Shown here: one piece after another, positions 40,846-49,277 of the stretch
How the letters are laid out: each line of letters starts with the position of its first letter
Position numbering within the stretch: the stretch's first letter is position 1
Assembly: GCA_020638955.1 (NCBI GenBank)
Contig: JACKHO010000002.1
Location: 434,001-498,000 of the forward strand
Source of the DNA: Planctomycetaceae bacterium
GTDB lineage: Bacteria > Planctomycetota > Planctomycetia > Planctomycetales > Planctomycetaceae
Length of the DNA stretch: 64,000 nucleotides
Reading direction: 5' to 3'
Translations under genes and position numbers: made by a program
The notes under the pieces: model-generated
Databases searched by the model: none
What the model was told of the DNA's origin: nothing
The model's input: the letters and a program-made list of their open reading frames with translations, nothing else

Positions 40846-41385
40846 CTATTCTTCGGGAAGAAAACCGCGGTCTCTCAGTTCCTGAATATTGCCGGGAGCA
40901 CTGTCCATAATGCGTTTGATGGCATATTTCAGCACGGCGAAACGTCCCATCCCGTGCGGGGCCGTGAGAATGGCGACACGGTCTTCGTCTTCATCGTCGA
41001 GTTGTCGATTCAACTTGGCAACGACCTCTTCCACGCTGTCGCTGACCAGTTTGGCGGGACCTTCATTTCGCTCCAGTCGAAGGTGGGAAAACGCCGCTGT
41101 GCGTGCCAGCAGGAAATCAACCATGCCATCAAACTCGCCTTCTTCAAAGAAGTTGGCAAATTCCGGCCGGGCATTGTAGGGAGTGACGACCATGGGCCGT
41201 GTGATTTTCACCTCACCACGGCTCACGTCAACTGGCTCACCCGGTTCTTTCGAATCGACAACCAGATAATATGGCAGATCCGAGGTCCCGAAGGTAAACA
41301 GCCCGTATTCCACACGGCGCGCAATGCGTACCGCATTCCAGATGGAATGGAAATATTGCTCCGGATCGAATCGGTTGAAGTCCAT
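40846..41385 (-). CDS. Conserved-looking cytoplasmic protein of unknown function
   Basis: A 179-residue protein with no signal peptide or membrane segment. It is acidic and Phe/Glu-rich, with YLVVDSKEPGEPVDVSRGEV, a GEFDGMVDFLLARTAAF helix, EEVVAKLNRQLDDEDEDRVAI and a C-terminal LRDRGFLPEE. I do not recognise the family. Its stop is 35 bases before the start of the alcohol dehydrogenase gene on the same strand, so it may be co-transcribed with it. Confidence 0.65.
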   Translation of the reverse strand: MDFNRFDPEQYFHSIWNAVRIARRVEYGLFTFGTSDLPYYLVVDSKEPGEPVDVSRGEVKITRPMVVTPYNARPEFANFFEEGEFDGMVDFLLARTAAFSHLRLERNEGPAKLVSDSVEEVVAKLNRQLDDEDEDRVAILTAPHGMGRFAVLKYAIKRIMDSAPGNIQELRDRGFLPEE

Positions 41386-41475
41386 GTCGCCAGTTGACCG
41401 AATTGCCGGACGAATTACAAGGGTCGACTTTCCACACTTTCTACAACCGCACTACCCCGGCTTATCGACGAGATT

Positions 41476-41621
41476 TGTAGGCTGTGTGCAGCAGGTCACC
41501 GCATTACGGTGGGTTACGTCCGCGAATTCGACGGTCCCGACATCCCCACTGCGCTTCGTGTTGGATGACTTGCGTAACGCACCGTCCGGCTGAACGCGGA
41601 CTTCACCCACGCTACGAATAG
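41476..41621. repeat. Interspersed 146-base repeat, copy 1
   Basis: Starts TGTAGGCTGTGTGCAGCA and ends CACCCACGCTACGAATAG-like, with GGTGGGTTACGT and TGCGTAACGCACC inside, giving nested imperfect inverted repeats. A second copy of the same length is at 46491-46636. The sequence lies in the gap between the orphan at 40846-41385 and the M14-like gene, overlapping no gene. Comparable GTAGGGTGGGTT-type intergenic repeats are known in many bacteria. Confidence 0.8.
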
Positions 41622-41627
41622 TCCAGG

Positions 41628-43097
41628 TTAATGCTCCTGAATGAGCAAGTGCGGTGGCGGCGGTAACTCGTAGTAACGGGGATCGGACTTCTCCGCCTGT
41701 TCCGACACGTGCGGTGGCGGTGGCAGGAGTTCAACAAATCCTAGGTCTCCATCAGGCTTTGGTGTGCCGTCAGGGAGTGGCCCCTGGTCGGTGCGTCGCG
41801 CCTGTTGTGTTCCCTGATTGTGACTGACAACGGTCGTCTGCGACGTGGCAAATGTCAGCAGTTCATTTGCGCTGAATGTGTCGAACCCATCGACGGGGAG
41901 CATAATGGTAATGGTTTCTACTCCCATACGGAGTGCGCAGAACTCCTCCAACGATCCCGCTTTGAAGTCACCGGTGTAAACGGCGTAGTCAGCATTCTTC
42001 GGCAAGTGGAGTTTGGCAAATGTCTGCGCCGCTGGTTCGTTCATCAGGACCAACGGGCGGTGCCCAATACTGCTCCGAACGTGAATGACGCGTTTCGGCT
42101 CGAATTCTCGCAACAACTGCATGACGTGCTGCGTTTCCACTTCGCTACCGGGATGCGGACCGGTTTGTTGAGTAGGAACGGCAGTGAAGCGAGTCGAAGG
42201 GAAGTTTCGATTCAAATCGACACCTTTCAGATTGGTGCGAGTGTGTTCGGCGATTCCATCTGGGTTCGGCGTTCGCAGCAGGAACAGCGTAGATGCGGAC
42301 GGCGCAGTGGACTGAAGCTGGGCAAACACGTTGTCAATGAGTGCCACGCTCTCCGTTTCCAATCCCGAAAGGCTTCCGGTAATGAACACACGTTGATTGC
42401 CTGTGCCAGCACGAGCAACTTGCAGTGGCCGTTTCCCGGTGGTTCGCAAAGTCAGTTTCCAGTCGGCAGGTGCCAGTGCATTGGCCGTCGTGACCGGCTT
42501 TTCGTCGCTGATTGAGTTGATTCGGCTGGCGACGGGCTTCTCGTCTCGGAAGTACTCTTCGTCCCGCATGTTGGCGTCGTTCCGTTCCGGCAGGGTCGGA
42601 AACGGTGCTGGTTCTCCGAGTTCAATCCCAGCAGGATTCTGTGGCGCCGGGCGACGGCCTGGGGGATCGAGCGGCTTCACCTGAGCGGGTGGTTCGGCTC
42701 GTTCGTCAGGAGTTGTCTTCCAGAGGTCGTTTCGTGGAACGACGTCTTCCCGGGTCTCTCCTTGAGGAGCAGGAGAATCGTTCGTCATGGGGTCGACAAT
42801 TGGATCAGGAACTTCCAGCGGAATACGACTGCTCCGCTGCTCGATGGGAGTATCGCCAACTTCATCGGAGTTGGTCGTGCCCCCATTTTTGTCCTGAGCC
42901 GGAGTGTTCGAGGAGCCCGGCTGTTCCATCCTGTTTGTGCGTGTCTCGCCGGAAGAATCGGGAGACGAGGTGCCGTCATATGCGGGCGCAGATTGTTGCT
43001 GCGGCGCGGCACCGGGAAACTGCATGGGACGTCCCCACAAGGCGCAGCCTGGAAGAAGTGCGACGAGCGCAACGGTCAGTAGTTTACGCTGAAACAT
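41628..43097 (-). CDS. Lipoprotein with a degenerate M14-type (carboxypeptidase-like) domain
   Basis: A 489-residue lipoprotein: signal peptide with lipobox LLPGC (C18), a long low-complexity Pro/Glu/Asp-rich region (about 30-200), then an M14-like domain (about 210-420). The core RTNLKGVDLNRNFPS (287-301) is the hallmark of murein-peptide amidase-type M14 peptidases. However the first metal motif HG-x-E reads S244-G-L-E247, the second metal His is R341 (HVRSSIG), and the general-base Glu position (LTxEL-like) is M399 in TITIMLP. If aligned rightly, the zinc site and catalytic Glu are lost, so it is a probable pseudoenzyme. The C-terminus is Pro-rich with repeats of ELPPPPH. Confidence 0.78.
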   Translation of the reverse strand: MFQRKLLTVALVALLPGCALWGRPMQFPGAAPQQQSAPAYDGTSSPDSSGETRTNRMEQPGSSNTPAQDKNGGTTNSDEVGDTPIEQRSSRIPLEVPDPIVDPMTNDSPAPQGETREDVVPRNDLWKTTPDERAEPPAQVKPLDPPGRRPAPQNPAGIELGEPAPFPTLPERNDANMRDEEYFRDEKPVASRINSISDEKPVTTANALAPADWKLTLRTTGKRPLQVARAGTGNQRVFITGSLSGLETESVALIDNVFAQLQSTAPSASTLFLLRTPNPDGIAEHTRTNLKGVDLNRNFPSTRFTAVPTQQTGPHPGSEVETQHVMQLLREFEPKRVIHVRSSIGHRPLVLMNEPAAQTFAKLHLPKNADYAVYTGDFKAGSLEEFCALRMGVETITIMLPVDGFDTFSANELLTFATSQTTVVSHNQGTQQARRTDQGPLPDGTPKPDGDLGFVELLPPPPHVSEQAEKSDPRYYELPPPPHLLIQEH

Positions 43098-43339
43098 GAT
43101 TCGCTTGAGGGTTGAAGCATGTTTGAATGGGTGTCATCAATTCCTCGCAACCACAACGGGTGACGAGTTCCTTCCGCCGGTCCTGGCGATTCACACTGAG
43201 GCTGGGAACTTCAGTGTCACTTCATCCTGAAAAGTCCATTTCAGGCCGCATCAACGTTTTGCCTGTCTGGCAAGCGGTCGAGCGGCCTGGCTGGGTGCAA
43301 CGGATTGTTCGCGAGTCCAGTTCGCGGGGAGTGATCGAC

Positions 43340-44023
43340 TTAGGACTCCAGTCCAAGCCGATACACCAATCCTTCAAATTCTCCGACATGTTCTTCGAGC
43401 GAGGAGTGGATGTGTTCCGCCTCACTCATGAACCGCAGGGTTTCGCTCTGGTACAGGTCGTGGCTGTGGAGCACGTCGATGAACGGTTCCAAGTCGTGCC
43501 CGTACATAATGAGTTGCTTGTGCTCGTCGAATTGCACTTCCATGGGGACGCGGGAATTCAGTACCGCAATTCCAGTGCATCCGTCGTGCAACAGGAGGTC
43601 TTCGTAGTCGGCCAGAATGCTTTGCAGTACCGGAAGTTCAATATGTTCCCGATACAAATCCTGGTGGGCCTCGTGTTCGAGGTTGTGGCTTGTTTCGAGG
43701 ACAACATCGACCTCAGCGCCGAGGGGATCGAGCAGGTCGAGGAAGAGCTCAAACAATTTGTGCCGTGTTTGTGATGCCATGACCACCGGAACTTTGATAC
43801 CGGTTTCCGTGTCTTCGTAAACGTTCTTTCTCCAGCCGGCACTCGGGACAACCGCCAAATTGAAAGCAGGACGAATGGCGTCGGTGAGTACAAAACTTCC
43901 GTAACGACTCACGCTCAAATGCTCATCCAGTTGAGCCGACGAAATTCCCTGAAAGCTGCTTTTTCCACCGGCGGGCGCTGAGTCCCGATAGGTCTGGCGG
44001 TCGCGGCGTTTAAGAAAACCCAT
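43340..44023 (-). CDS. Conserved-looking cytoplasmic protein of unknown function
   Basis: A 227-residue protein, no signal or membrane segment. It has a basic start (MGFLKRRDRQTYRDS), then a middle with FELFLDLLDPLGAEVDVVLETSH and repeated acidic/His stretches (LEHEAHQDLYREHIELPVLQ, EAEHIHSSLEEHV). The many His/Glu could bind metal, but no motif is recognisable. I chose the ATG at 44023, with a GAG-rich leader; a longer reading to 44116 adds nothing family-like. It stands alone between the M14-like lipoprotein gene and the GNAT gene. Confidence 0.6.
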   Translation of the reverse strand: MGFLKRRDRQTYRDSAPAGGKSSFQGISSAQLDEHLSVSRYGSFVLTDAIRPAFNLAVVPSAGWRKNVYEDTETGIKVPVVMASQTRHKLFELFLDLLDPLGAEVDVVLETSHNLEHEAHQDLYREHIELPVLQSILADYEDLLLHDGCTGIAVLNSRVPMEVQFDEHKQLIMYGHDLEPFIDVLHSHDLYQSETLRFMSEAEHIHSSLEEHVGEFEGLVYRLGLES

Positions 44024-44507
44024 GGTGAGGATCTCCGGGATGAGTGAGCTGACGCGAATTTGGTTGGACCGAAATTGGCGTGCAGCAGTGAGCCATTGAG
44101 GCGTTGAATGTGACAAGGACTGCGTTCAACGTAGCACTCAATTCTGGAATGCGCTCGCAGCGTTTTCCTGCAACGACTCACTTTGCAACAGCGGGAGACG
44201 GGTTTCAGGGATAGGGCCGATCAGCGAGTGTTGAGACTCTAGCCACGTACAGCGAATGTGATGTCGCGCAGGAACCGAATCGCGAATTTCTATTCCACAT
44301 CTTGCGATTCACTATTCTTTGCATGGCAATAGAAATGTTCCGAGATTTACATTCCGGACGTTTCGACAAGTCCGGTTGCGTCAAGATTGCTGGCAGAATT
44401 CAAGGCGAACCAGTCAGTTGACTTTGGTGTCAGCTGCTGCGTGACTGCCTTATGATGTTCCAGTTCACTGAGATCGTGATATCAAGACCTTGCTGAAGAG
44501 GTGATTC
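44024..44507. other. Intergenic stretch upstream of the GNAT gene
   Basis: In these 484 bases I see no gene, RNA or repeat. The region contains TTGACT at 44418-44423 and TATGAT at 44451-44456, but the 27-base spacing is too long for a standard sigma-70 promoter, so no promoter is called. Confidence 0.4.
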
Positions 44508-45062
44508 GTGTTTCCGTTCACTCAGAATCTGAAGGATGGAACGACTGTGACGATTCGAAAGGCAACTGGGGCAGATGCCGAGTTAGTTCTGGAATATGTC
44601 GAGGCGATTTCTCTGGAATCGAACTTTCTGACATTCGGTCCGGGGGAGTTCGGGATAACGCTCGAAGAGGAGCGGGCCTACTTCGATTCTCTGCTTAAGA
44701 TGGGAAACGCTCTCTTTCTATTGGCGTTTGTCGAATCGCAACTTGTCGCATCGATCAATTTCAGTGGCGGAGTTCGACCGCGCATTCGGCATGTCGGCGA
44801 AATGGGAGTCTCGGTTCGAGAATCACATTGCGGAAAAGGGATTGCCGGATTACTGATCGACTTACTCGTCGAATGGGCGAAGCAAGGTGGGGTGGTTCGC
44901 AAAATCAACTTGAAGGTGCGAACAGACAACCACCGAGCGATTGAGCTCTACCAACGCAAAGGCTTTGAAATCGAAGGTACAGTCAAAGCCGACTTCGCGC
45001 TGGGTGAAACGTACTACGACCAGCACTGTATGGGGCTGGTCGTAGTCGGCAGTTCGAATTAA
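44508..45062 (+). CDS. GNAT-family N-acetyltransferase
   Basis: A 184-residue acetyltransferase of the GNAT fold. The acetyl-CoA loop is in VGEMGVSVRESHCGKGIAGLLIDLL (about 97-121; R/Q-x-x-G-x-G/A form is degenerate as CGKGIAG), and motif B has NLKVRTDNHRAIELYQRKGFEIEG (landmark pieces NLKVRTDNHRAI and LYQRKGFEIEG). The substrate is unknown. A GTG at 44508 is used, preceded by GAAGAGG. It is isolated on the plus strand and ends at a terminator at 45074-45107. Confidence 0.9.
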   Translation: MFPFTQNLKDGTTVTIRKATGADAELVLEYVEAISLESNFLTFGPGEFGITLEEERAYFDSLLKMGNALFLLAFVESQLVASINFSGGVRPRIRHVGEMGVSVRESHCGKGIAGLLIDLLVEWAKQGGVVRKINLKVRTDNHRAIELYQRKGFEIEGTVKADFALGETYYDQHCMGLVVVGSSN

Positions 45063-45073
45063 GAAGAGTGGTT

Positions 45074-45107
45074 CCGGCACAGACAGAAATGTCAGTACCG
45101 GTTTTTT
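45074..45107 (+). terminator. Rho-independent terminator after the GNAT gene
   Basis: An imperfect stem CCGGCACAGACA / TGTCAGTACCGG with a GAAA loop (two mismatches) followed by TTTTTT. It lies eleven bases after the GNAT stop. Its stem resembles the repeat at 37119-37138. Confidence 0.75.
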
Positions 45108-45119
45108 CCGACATCTTCC

Positions 45120-46400
45120 CTACTTCAGTGCAAAGAGTTCGTGTTCGATGAGGTCAGCGTACGACTCACGCTTGCGGATGAGTTGCACGTCGGAACCTTT
45201 CACCAGCACTTCGGCACCGCGCGGGCGGCTGTTGTAGTTGCTGCTCATGACGGTACCGTAGGCTCCCGCGCTGAATGTGCACAGCAAATCACCCCGTTGT
45301 AGCGGTGGTAGGTGACGTCCCTTGGCGAGGTAGTCTCCCGACTCGCAAATCGGGCCTACGACGTCGGTCGCTTCGCAGCCTTCAATTTCGGCTTCATAGT
45401 CGGTCGGTGGGGCCAATTTGGGATTCACGGGCCAAATACGGTGGAATGAGTCGTACATGGCGGGGCGCACGAGGTCGTTCATGGCGGCATCTTGAATAAC
45501 AAACAGCTTCCCGCCTTCACGCTTGGTGAAAATGACTTCACTAATGAGTGCTCCGGCGTTGCCGCAAACTGAACGTCCCGGCTCCAGAGCCAGTCGACAT
45601 TCGGCCTCTTTGATGTAGGGCAGAATGACTTTGGCGTATTCGGTAGCCGGTGGAGCTTCCGTGCCACGGTAGTTCAATCCAAATCCGCCACCCAGATTGA
45701 CCCAGTTGGTCTGATGTCCTTTTGCACGCAGTTCAGTCACGACTTCCAGAGCTTTCTTAGCGGCTGCTTCGTAGGGATCGGTCGTGTTGATGGGCGACCC
45801 CAGGTGCATGTGAATACCACGCAACTCCAGATTTGGATCGGCGAGGACTTTGTCGGCCAACGCGTTGTGGCGTTCGATATCCATGCCGAATTTGTTCCCC
45901 TTCTTGCCAGTGGTCGTTTTGGCGTGGGTCTTGGCATCGATGTCGGGATTCAGCCGCAACGCAACGGGGGCGACGCGGTTCATGCTGGCCGCAATTCGGG
46001 AAATTGCGTCGAGTTCTGCTTCGGACTCGACGTTGAACATGAGAATGTTCTGTCCCAGTGCCTGTCGGATTTCCGCATCAGTCTTGCCGACGCCCGCAAA
46101 GACCACACGGGTGGTATCGGCTCCAGCATGCTGGACGCGGTACAGTTCGCCGCCGCTGACAACGTCGAAGCTGCAACCTGCTCCATTCAACAATCGCAGA
46201 ATGCTGAGATTCGAATTGGATTTCACTGAATAGCAGACAACGGGGTCAACCTCTTCAAAGGCATCCTGAATGGCCCGGTACTCGTGCAGGATTTTGTTGG
46301 CGGAATAAACCCACAGGGGCGTGCCGAATTCTTTGGCCAGGTCCGCGACTTTGACATCTTCGCAATACAGTTCGTTGTTCTTGTACTGGAACAGTTCCAT
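45120..46400 (-). CDS. lysA: Diaminopimelate decarboxylase
   Basis: A 426-residue PLP enzyme making lysine from meso-diaminopimelate. Motifs include VCYSVKSNSNLSIL with the PLP-binding K60, HMHLGSPINTTDPY, NLGGGFGLNYRG, the Arg/Tyr substrate site ALEPGRSVCGNAG, GPICESGDYLAKGR and a final FSAGAYGTVMSSNYNSRPR. Length and order match LysA rather than arginine decarboxylase. It is the last gene of a minus-strand run (hpnC, orphan, EEP, lysA), though a 245-base gap with a repeat separates it from the EEP gene. Confidence 0.96.
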   Translation of the reverse strand: MELFQYKNNELYCEDVKVADLAKEFGTPLWVYSANKILHEYRAIQDAFEEVDPVVCYSVKSNSNLSILRLLNGAGCSFDVVSGGELYRVQHAGADTTRVVFAGVGKTDAEIRQALGQNILMFNVESEAELDAISRIAASMNRVAPVALRLNPDIDAKTHAKTTTGKKGNKFGMDIERHNALADKVLADPNLELRGIHMHLGSPINTTDPYEAAAKKALEVVTELRAKGHQTNWVNLGGGFGLNYRGTEAPPATEYAKVILPYIKEAECRLALEPGRSVCGNAGALISEVIFTKREGGKLFVIQDAAMNDLVRPAMYDSFHRIWPVNPKLAPPTDYEAEIEGCEATDVVGPICESGDYLAKGRHLPPLQRGDLLCTFSAGAYGTVMSSNYNSRPRGAEVLVKGSDVQLIRKRESYADLIEHELFALK

Positions 46401-46490
46401 GAAAATCTCAATTCAATTCTGATTGACACAAAAGTTATGGTTGACCACGCCAGCCCGCTGGCAACACGTTTGGCTCACTTCGAAGACATC

Positions 46491-46636
46491 TGTAGGGTGT
46501 GTGCAGCAAGTCACCGGATTATGGTGGGTTACGTTCGCAAATCGAACCTTCACCAATGTGCCACTCAAATTCTGGGTTGGACGACTTGCGTAACGCACCA
46601 CCGTATTCTGGGCGAACTTCACCCACCCTACGAATG
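46491..46636. repeat. Interspersed 146-base repeat, copy 2
   Basis: Starts TGTAGGGTGTGTGCAGCA and ends CCACCCTACGAATGGG-like; it shares its outer ends and the inner GGTGGGTTACGT and GACTTGCGTAACGCACC with copy 1 at 41476-41621. The middle 50 bases have diverged. It occupies most of the gap between lysA and the EEP gene. Confidence 0.82.
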
Positions 46637-46645
46637 GGACGCATT

Positions 46646-47659
46646 TTAGTCGCGGCGTGGCTTGCTGAAAATGCAGTCGACAATGACGGGTAAATGATCT
46701 GACCCGCAGGCCGGTCCGACGCGTCGGTTGCGGAATGCCAGTTCTGGGCTGCCGAAGACATGATCAATTGGCGTTCGCAGCAGCAAATTCCCGGCGGGCC
46801 ACGAGCATTGCGGTCCCGCTCCACGCAGCGAACTGTGCAATTGCGTTTCGGTAATGAGTGAACGCATGGGAGCGGTCCAGGGAGAGGCGTTGAAGTCACC
46901 CATCACCAGGACGGGGCCTTCGAGTGAGGCGACATGTTCCTGAATCGCCTTGATCTGTCTGTCTCTCAACTGTGTTCCGTCAGCGGAAACACAGGGAAAG
47001 CAGTGGACGACAATGACGGTCACCGGTCCTTCCGGGAGTTGGAGCGTGGCTTGCAGCGAGGTGTTTTGATCGGAGAGGTAGATTTCTTGGACGTCGGCCA
47101 GTTCGTGCGGTGAGTAGATTCCGCCGCCGAAGGCCCCATCATTCGGAATCGCGACGTGGTGGGCAAAGTGTTCTTTGATGTGCCGATGCCAGTGGGTCGT
47201 CAATTCTTCGACGCACAGGACGTCCGGGAGTTCCTGTTGAATGAGTGCATCAACCTGCTCAGAGTCGCGCTTCCCAGCGTAGACATTAAACGTCATCGCC
47301 TTGAACTGTCCGGTCGGCGTCTTAGGAGGCAAGCGATGCCCTCCCCAATACATTGGTGCCACAAAGCTACCGTGCCAGAGAAGTGAGACGAACACCATAG
47401 CGGCAACAAAACGGTTATTTCCCAGTAATGCAATAATGAGAACTGCGAACGAGTAGAGAACAGCTTGCCACTGAAAGTGCGTTGTTAAATCACTGACCCA
47501 CCAGAACTGTGACGTGATGTTCCCCACGACGCCGGCAATCGCGGGTAGAGCGAGTAAAGCGGCAATCCAGTGACAATGTCGTCGAGACCATTCGGCCCAA
47601 GTCGTTTTGACAACTTCCACCTGGAGGGCTTCAGAGGTTTGATTCTCATTCGCCTGCAT
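46646..47659 (-). CDS. Membrane-anchored endonuclease/exonuclease/phosphatase-family protein
   Basis: A 337-residue protein. Three hydrophobic helices occupy about 30-105; the C-terminal domain (about 117-337) has the EEP/DNase I-like motifs: MTFNVYAGK, DVLCVEEL (catalytic Glu), VIVVHCFP, MGDFNASPW, PIDHVFGSPE and GSDHLPVIVD. These are the metal-dependent phosphodiesterase motifs. The topology puts the catalytic part outside if the helices cross three times, but this is inference. Substrate is unknown. Its start overlaps the upstream orphan by 14 bases. Confidence 0.85.
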   Translation of the reverse strand: MQANENQTSEALQVEVVKTTWAEWSRRHCHWIAALLALPAIAGVVGNITSQFWWVSDLTTHFQWQAVLYSFAVLIIALLGNNRFVAAMVFVSLLWHGSFVAPMYWGGHRLPPKTPTGQFKAMTFNVYAGKRDSEQVDALIQQELPDVLCVEELTTHWHRHIKEHFAHHVAIPNDGAFGGGIYSPHELADVQEIYLSDQNTSLQATLQLPEGPVTVIVVHCFPCVSADGTQLRDRQIKAIQEHVASLEGPVLVMGDFNASPWTAPMRSLITETQLHSSLRGAGPQCSWPAGNLLLRTPIDHVFGSPELAFRNRRVGPACGSDHLPVIVDCIFSKPRRD

Positions 47660-48302
47660 ATCGGTCCATCCAGTCTTTGGCCGACTCCGCACTCGGACAG
47701 TCCGGCACTTTCTCAGCAATCCGGCGCTGTATATGTGCAATTTGCCGTGCCACGACCGGAGTTTCAACATGCTCGGTGTCATCCATCCCCAAAGCCTTGA
47801 GCAGGGTGACCACGTGCGAGCTGTAGGATTTGAACTGCACCTGGTCCAATGCAGACTCCACTATAATTCCGCCTTCTGCTTTGAGTGCCTGCGCCAGTTT
47901 CTGGAGTTTTTGGTCGCCAGCCAAATGTGGATGATGTTCCGTCGCCATGACCGTCATACGAATTGGCGGCGAATTCTCCGCCACATTCTCATCGTCGATT
48001 GGCGGGATTTCGTGGGCGGCCATCAACCAGAGCTGAGGTTGGCGTCCCTGCAGCAGCGCTTGCAGTTCCCGGAGCGTTCTCGGTTGGATGTCTTCAAAAG
48101 CAATGGCACTGCCTTCAAGCCATTTAAGTGTGTGTTCCCAGGTGTCGGGAAAATGACAAACTAGCAGCACGTGTCGGCCCTGAGTCAGTTCATCATGAAC
48201 TTCTGCTGAGAATTTCCTCCAGAGGGCATCCTCGCTCATCCACACCCGGGATTGAATTTGCGGAAGTCTCTTGCCGCCGAACAACCAGTCAAACAGTCCC
48301 AT
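47646..48302 (-). CDS. Conserved-looking protein of unknown function, linked to hpnC
   Basis: A 218-residue cytoplasmic protein beginning MGLFDWLFGGKRLPQ. There are alternating helix and strand stretches: FSAEVHDELTQGRHVLLVCHFPD (an alpha-beta pattern), ELQALLQGRQPQLWLMAAHEIP, KLAQALKAEGGIIVESALDQ and a C-terminal HIQRRIAEKV. The VLLVCHFPDT and LWLMAAHEIP strands suggest an alpha/beta fold, but I recognise no family. It starts eight bases after the hpnC stop and overlaps the EEP gene, so it belongs to their operon. I chose the ATG at 48302; the 48350 reading is longer but less natural. Confidence 0.65.
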   Translation of the reverse strand: MGLFDWLFGGKRLPQIQSRVWMSEDALWRKFSAEVHDELTQGRHVLLVCHFPDTWEHTLKWLEGSAIAFEDIQPRTLRELQALLQGRQPQLWLMAAHEIPPIDDENVAENSPPIRMTVMATEHHPHLAGDQKLQKLAQALKAEGGIIVESALDQVQFKSYSSHVVTLLKALGMDDTEHVETPVVARQIAHIQRRIAEKVPDCPSAESAKDWMDRYAGE

Positions 48303-48310
48303 CAGGGTTC

Positions 48311-49240
48311 TCACTTTATGATGCGCGGCATGAATATCAGCCGCCCCCACATTTTGAACAGACTTCCCACTGCAGCCAGGGCAAGATTTACTTTGGACAC
48401 CTTGGGGCGAACGGACCAGACATCGTAGTCGATGCGCTCAATTCCCTTCAGGATTTGTAGTCCACCCTGAATGAACAAATCGATATCGACCTGCAGACGT
48501 CCGGGCATCTGAGGCACCAGTGGAAGGCCAGCGATAAGTAACTCGCGTGCACGGTCGACTTCGAACTTCAGTAACTCGCGAAACTCCGGCGTGGTCTTGC
48601 GGTCCTTCAGGTCCAAATCGGAATAGCCGAACCGAATGCGATCTTCGCGTGGCAAATACGTGCGTCCGATGTCGGCGTCGCGCGCGACGTCTTGCCAGAA
48701 GTTCGCCAGTTGCAGGCCGGTGCAGACGGAGTCGGAGAGCAGGCCGCGTTCCTCGGTGAATGAACTGCAGAGATACAGGACCAGTCGACCGACGGGATCG
48801 GCGCTGCGACGACAGTAGTCGCGGAGTTGTTCAAATGTTTGGTATTCGGCTACGGTTTGATCTTGTCTGAACGCCGAAATCAAATCGAGGAAGAGTTGCT
48901 TCGGAAGCGAGAATTGCTGAATCGATTCGGTGAGTGCGACAAACACCGGATGCCGGACCTCACCCTGATAACAGGCTTCAACTTCCTCTTCCCACCAGTT
49001 CAGCAGCCGCAGTGATTCCTCACGGTCTCCCATTTCGTCGCCCAAATCATCTGCCCAGCGACAGAATGCATACACATTAAAGAAGTGTTGATGCAAATGC
49101 CGGGGGAGCAGCCAGCTGACAACCGGGAAATTCTCATAATGTGTCCGTCCCAGATTTGCACAATAGGCCTGCGCGTCGCCGGAGGAAACAGTCTCAGCCT
49201 GCTGCGGGCCAAATCGGGCAAGATCGTCGCGAACTGACAT
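48311..49240 (-). CDS. hpnC: Squalene/hydroxysqualene-synthesis protein HpnC
   Basis: A 309-residue member of the phytoene/squalene synthase family in the HpnC branch, which (with HpnD and HpnE) makes squalene from farnesyl diphosphate via hydroxysqualene for hopanoids. The two aspartate-rich motifs are RWADDLGDE (61-69) and LANFWQDVARDADIG (178-192); HFFNVYAFCRWADD is the HpnC start and YCRRSADPVGR is conserved. No hpnD, hpnE or squalene-hopene cyclase appears in the window, so the pathway must be completed elsewhere. It is the head of an operon with the orphan and EEP genes. Confidence 0.9.
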   Translation of the reverse strand: MSVRDDLARFGPQQAETVSSGDAQAYCANLGRTHYENFPVVSWLLPRHLHQHFFNVYAFCRWADDLGDEMGDREESLRLLNWWEEEVEACYQGEVRHPVFVALTESIQQFSLPKQLFLDLISAFRQDQTVAEYQTFEQLRDYCRRSADPVGRLVLYLCSSFTEERGLLSDSVCTGLQLANFWQDVARDADIGRTYLPREDRIRFGYSDLDLKDRKTTPEFRELLKFEVDRARELLIAGLPLVPQMPGRLQVDIDLFIQGGLQILKGIERIDYDVWSVRPKVSKVNLALAAVGSLFKMWGRLIFMPRIIK

Positions 49241-49277
49241 TCAGGGAGGAGGTAGGATTTAGGAGATAGGAGTTAGG

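Noticed and set aside
44418..44456. TTGACT and TATGAT as a promoter for the GNAT gene
   Set aside because: The spacing is 27 bases, well outside the usual 16-18.
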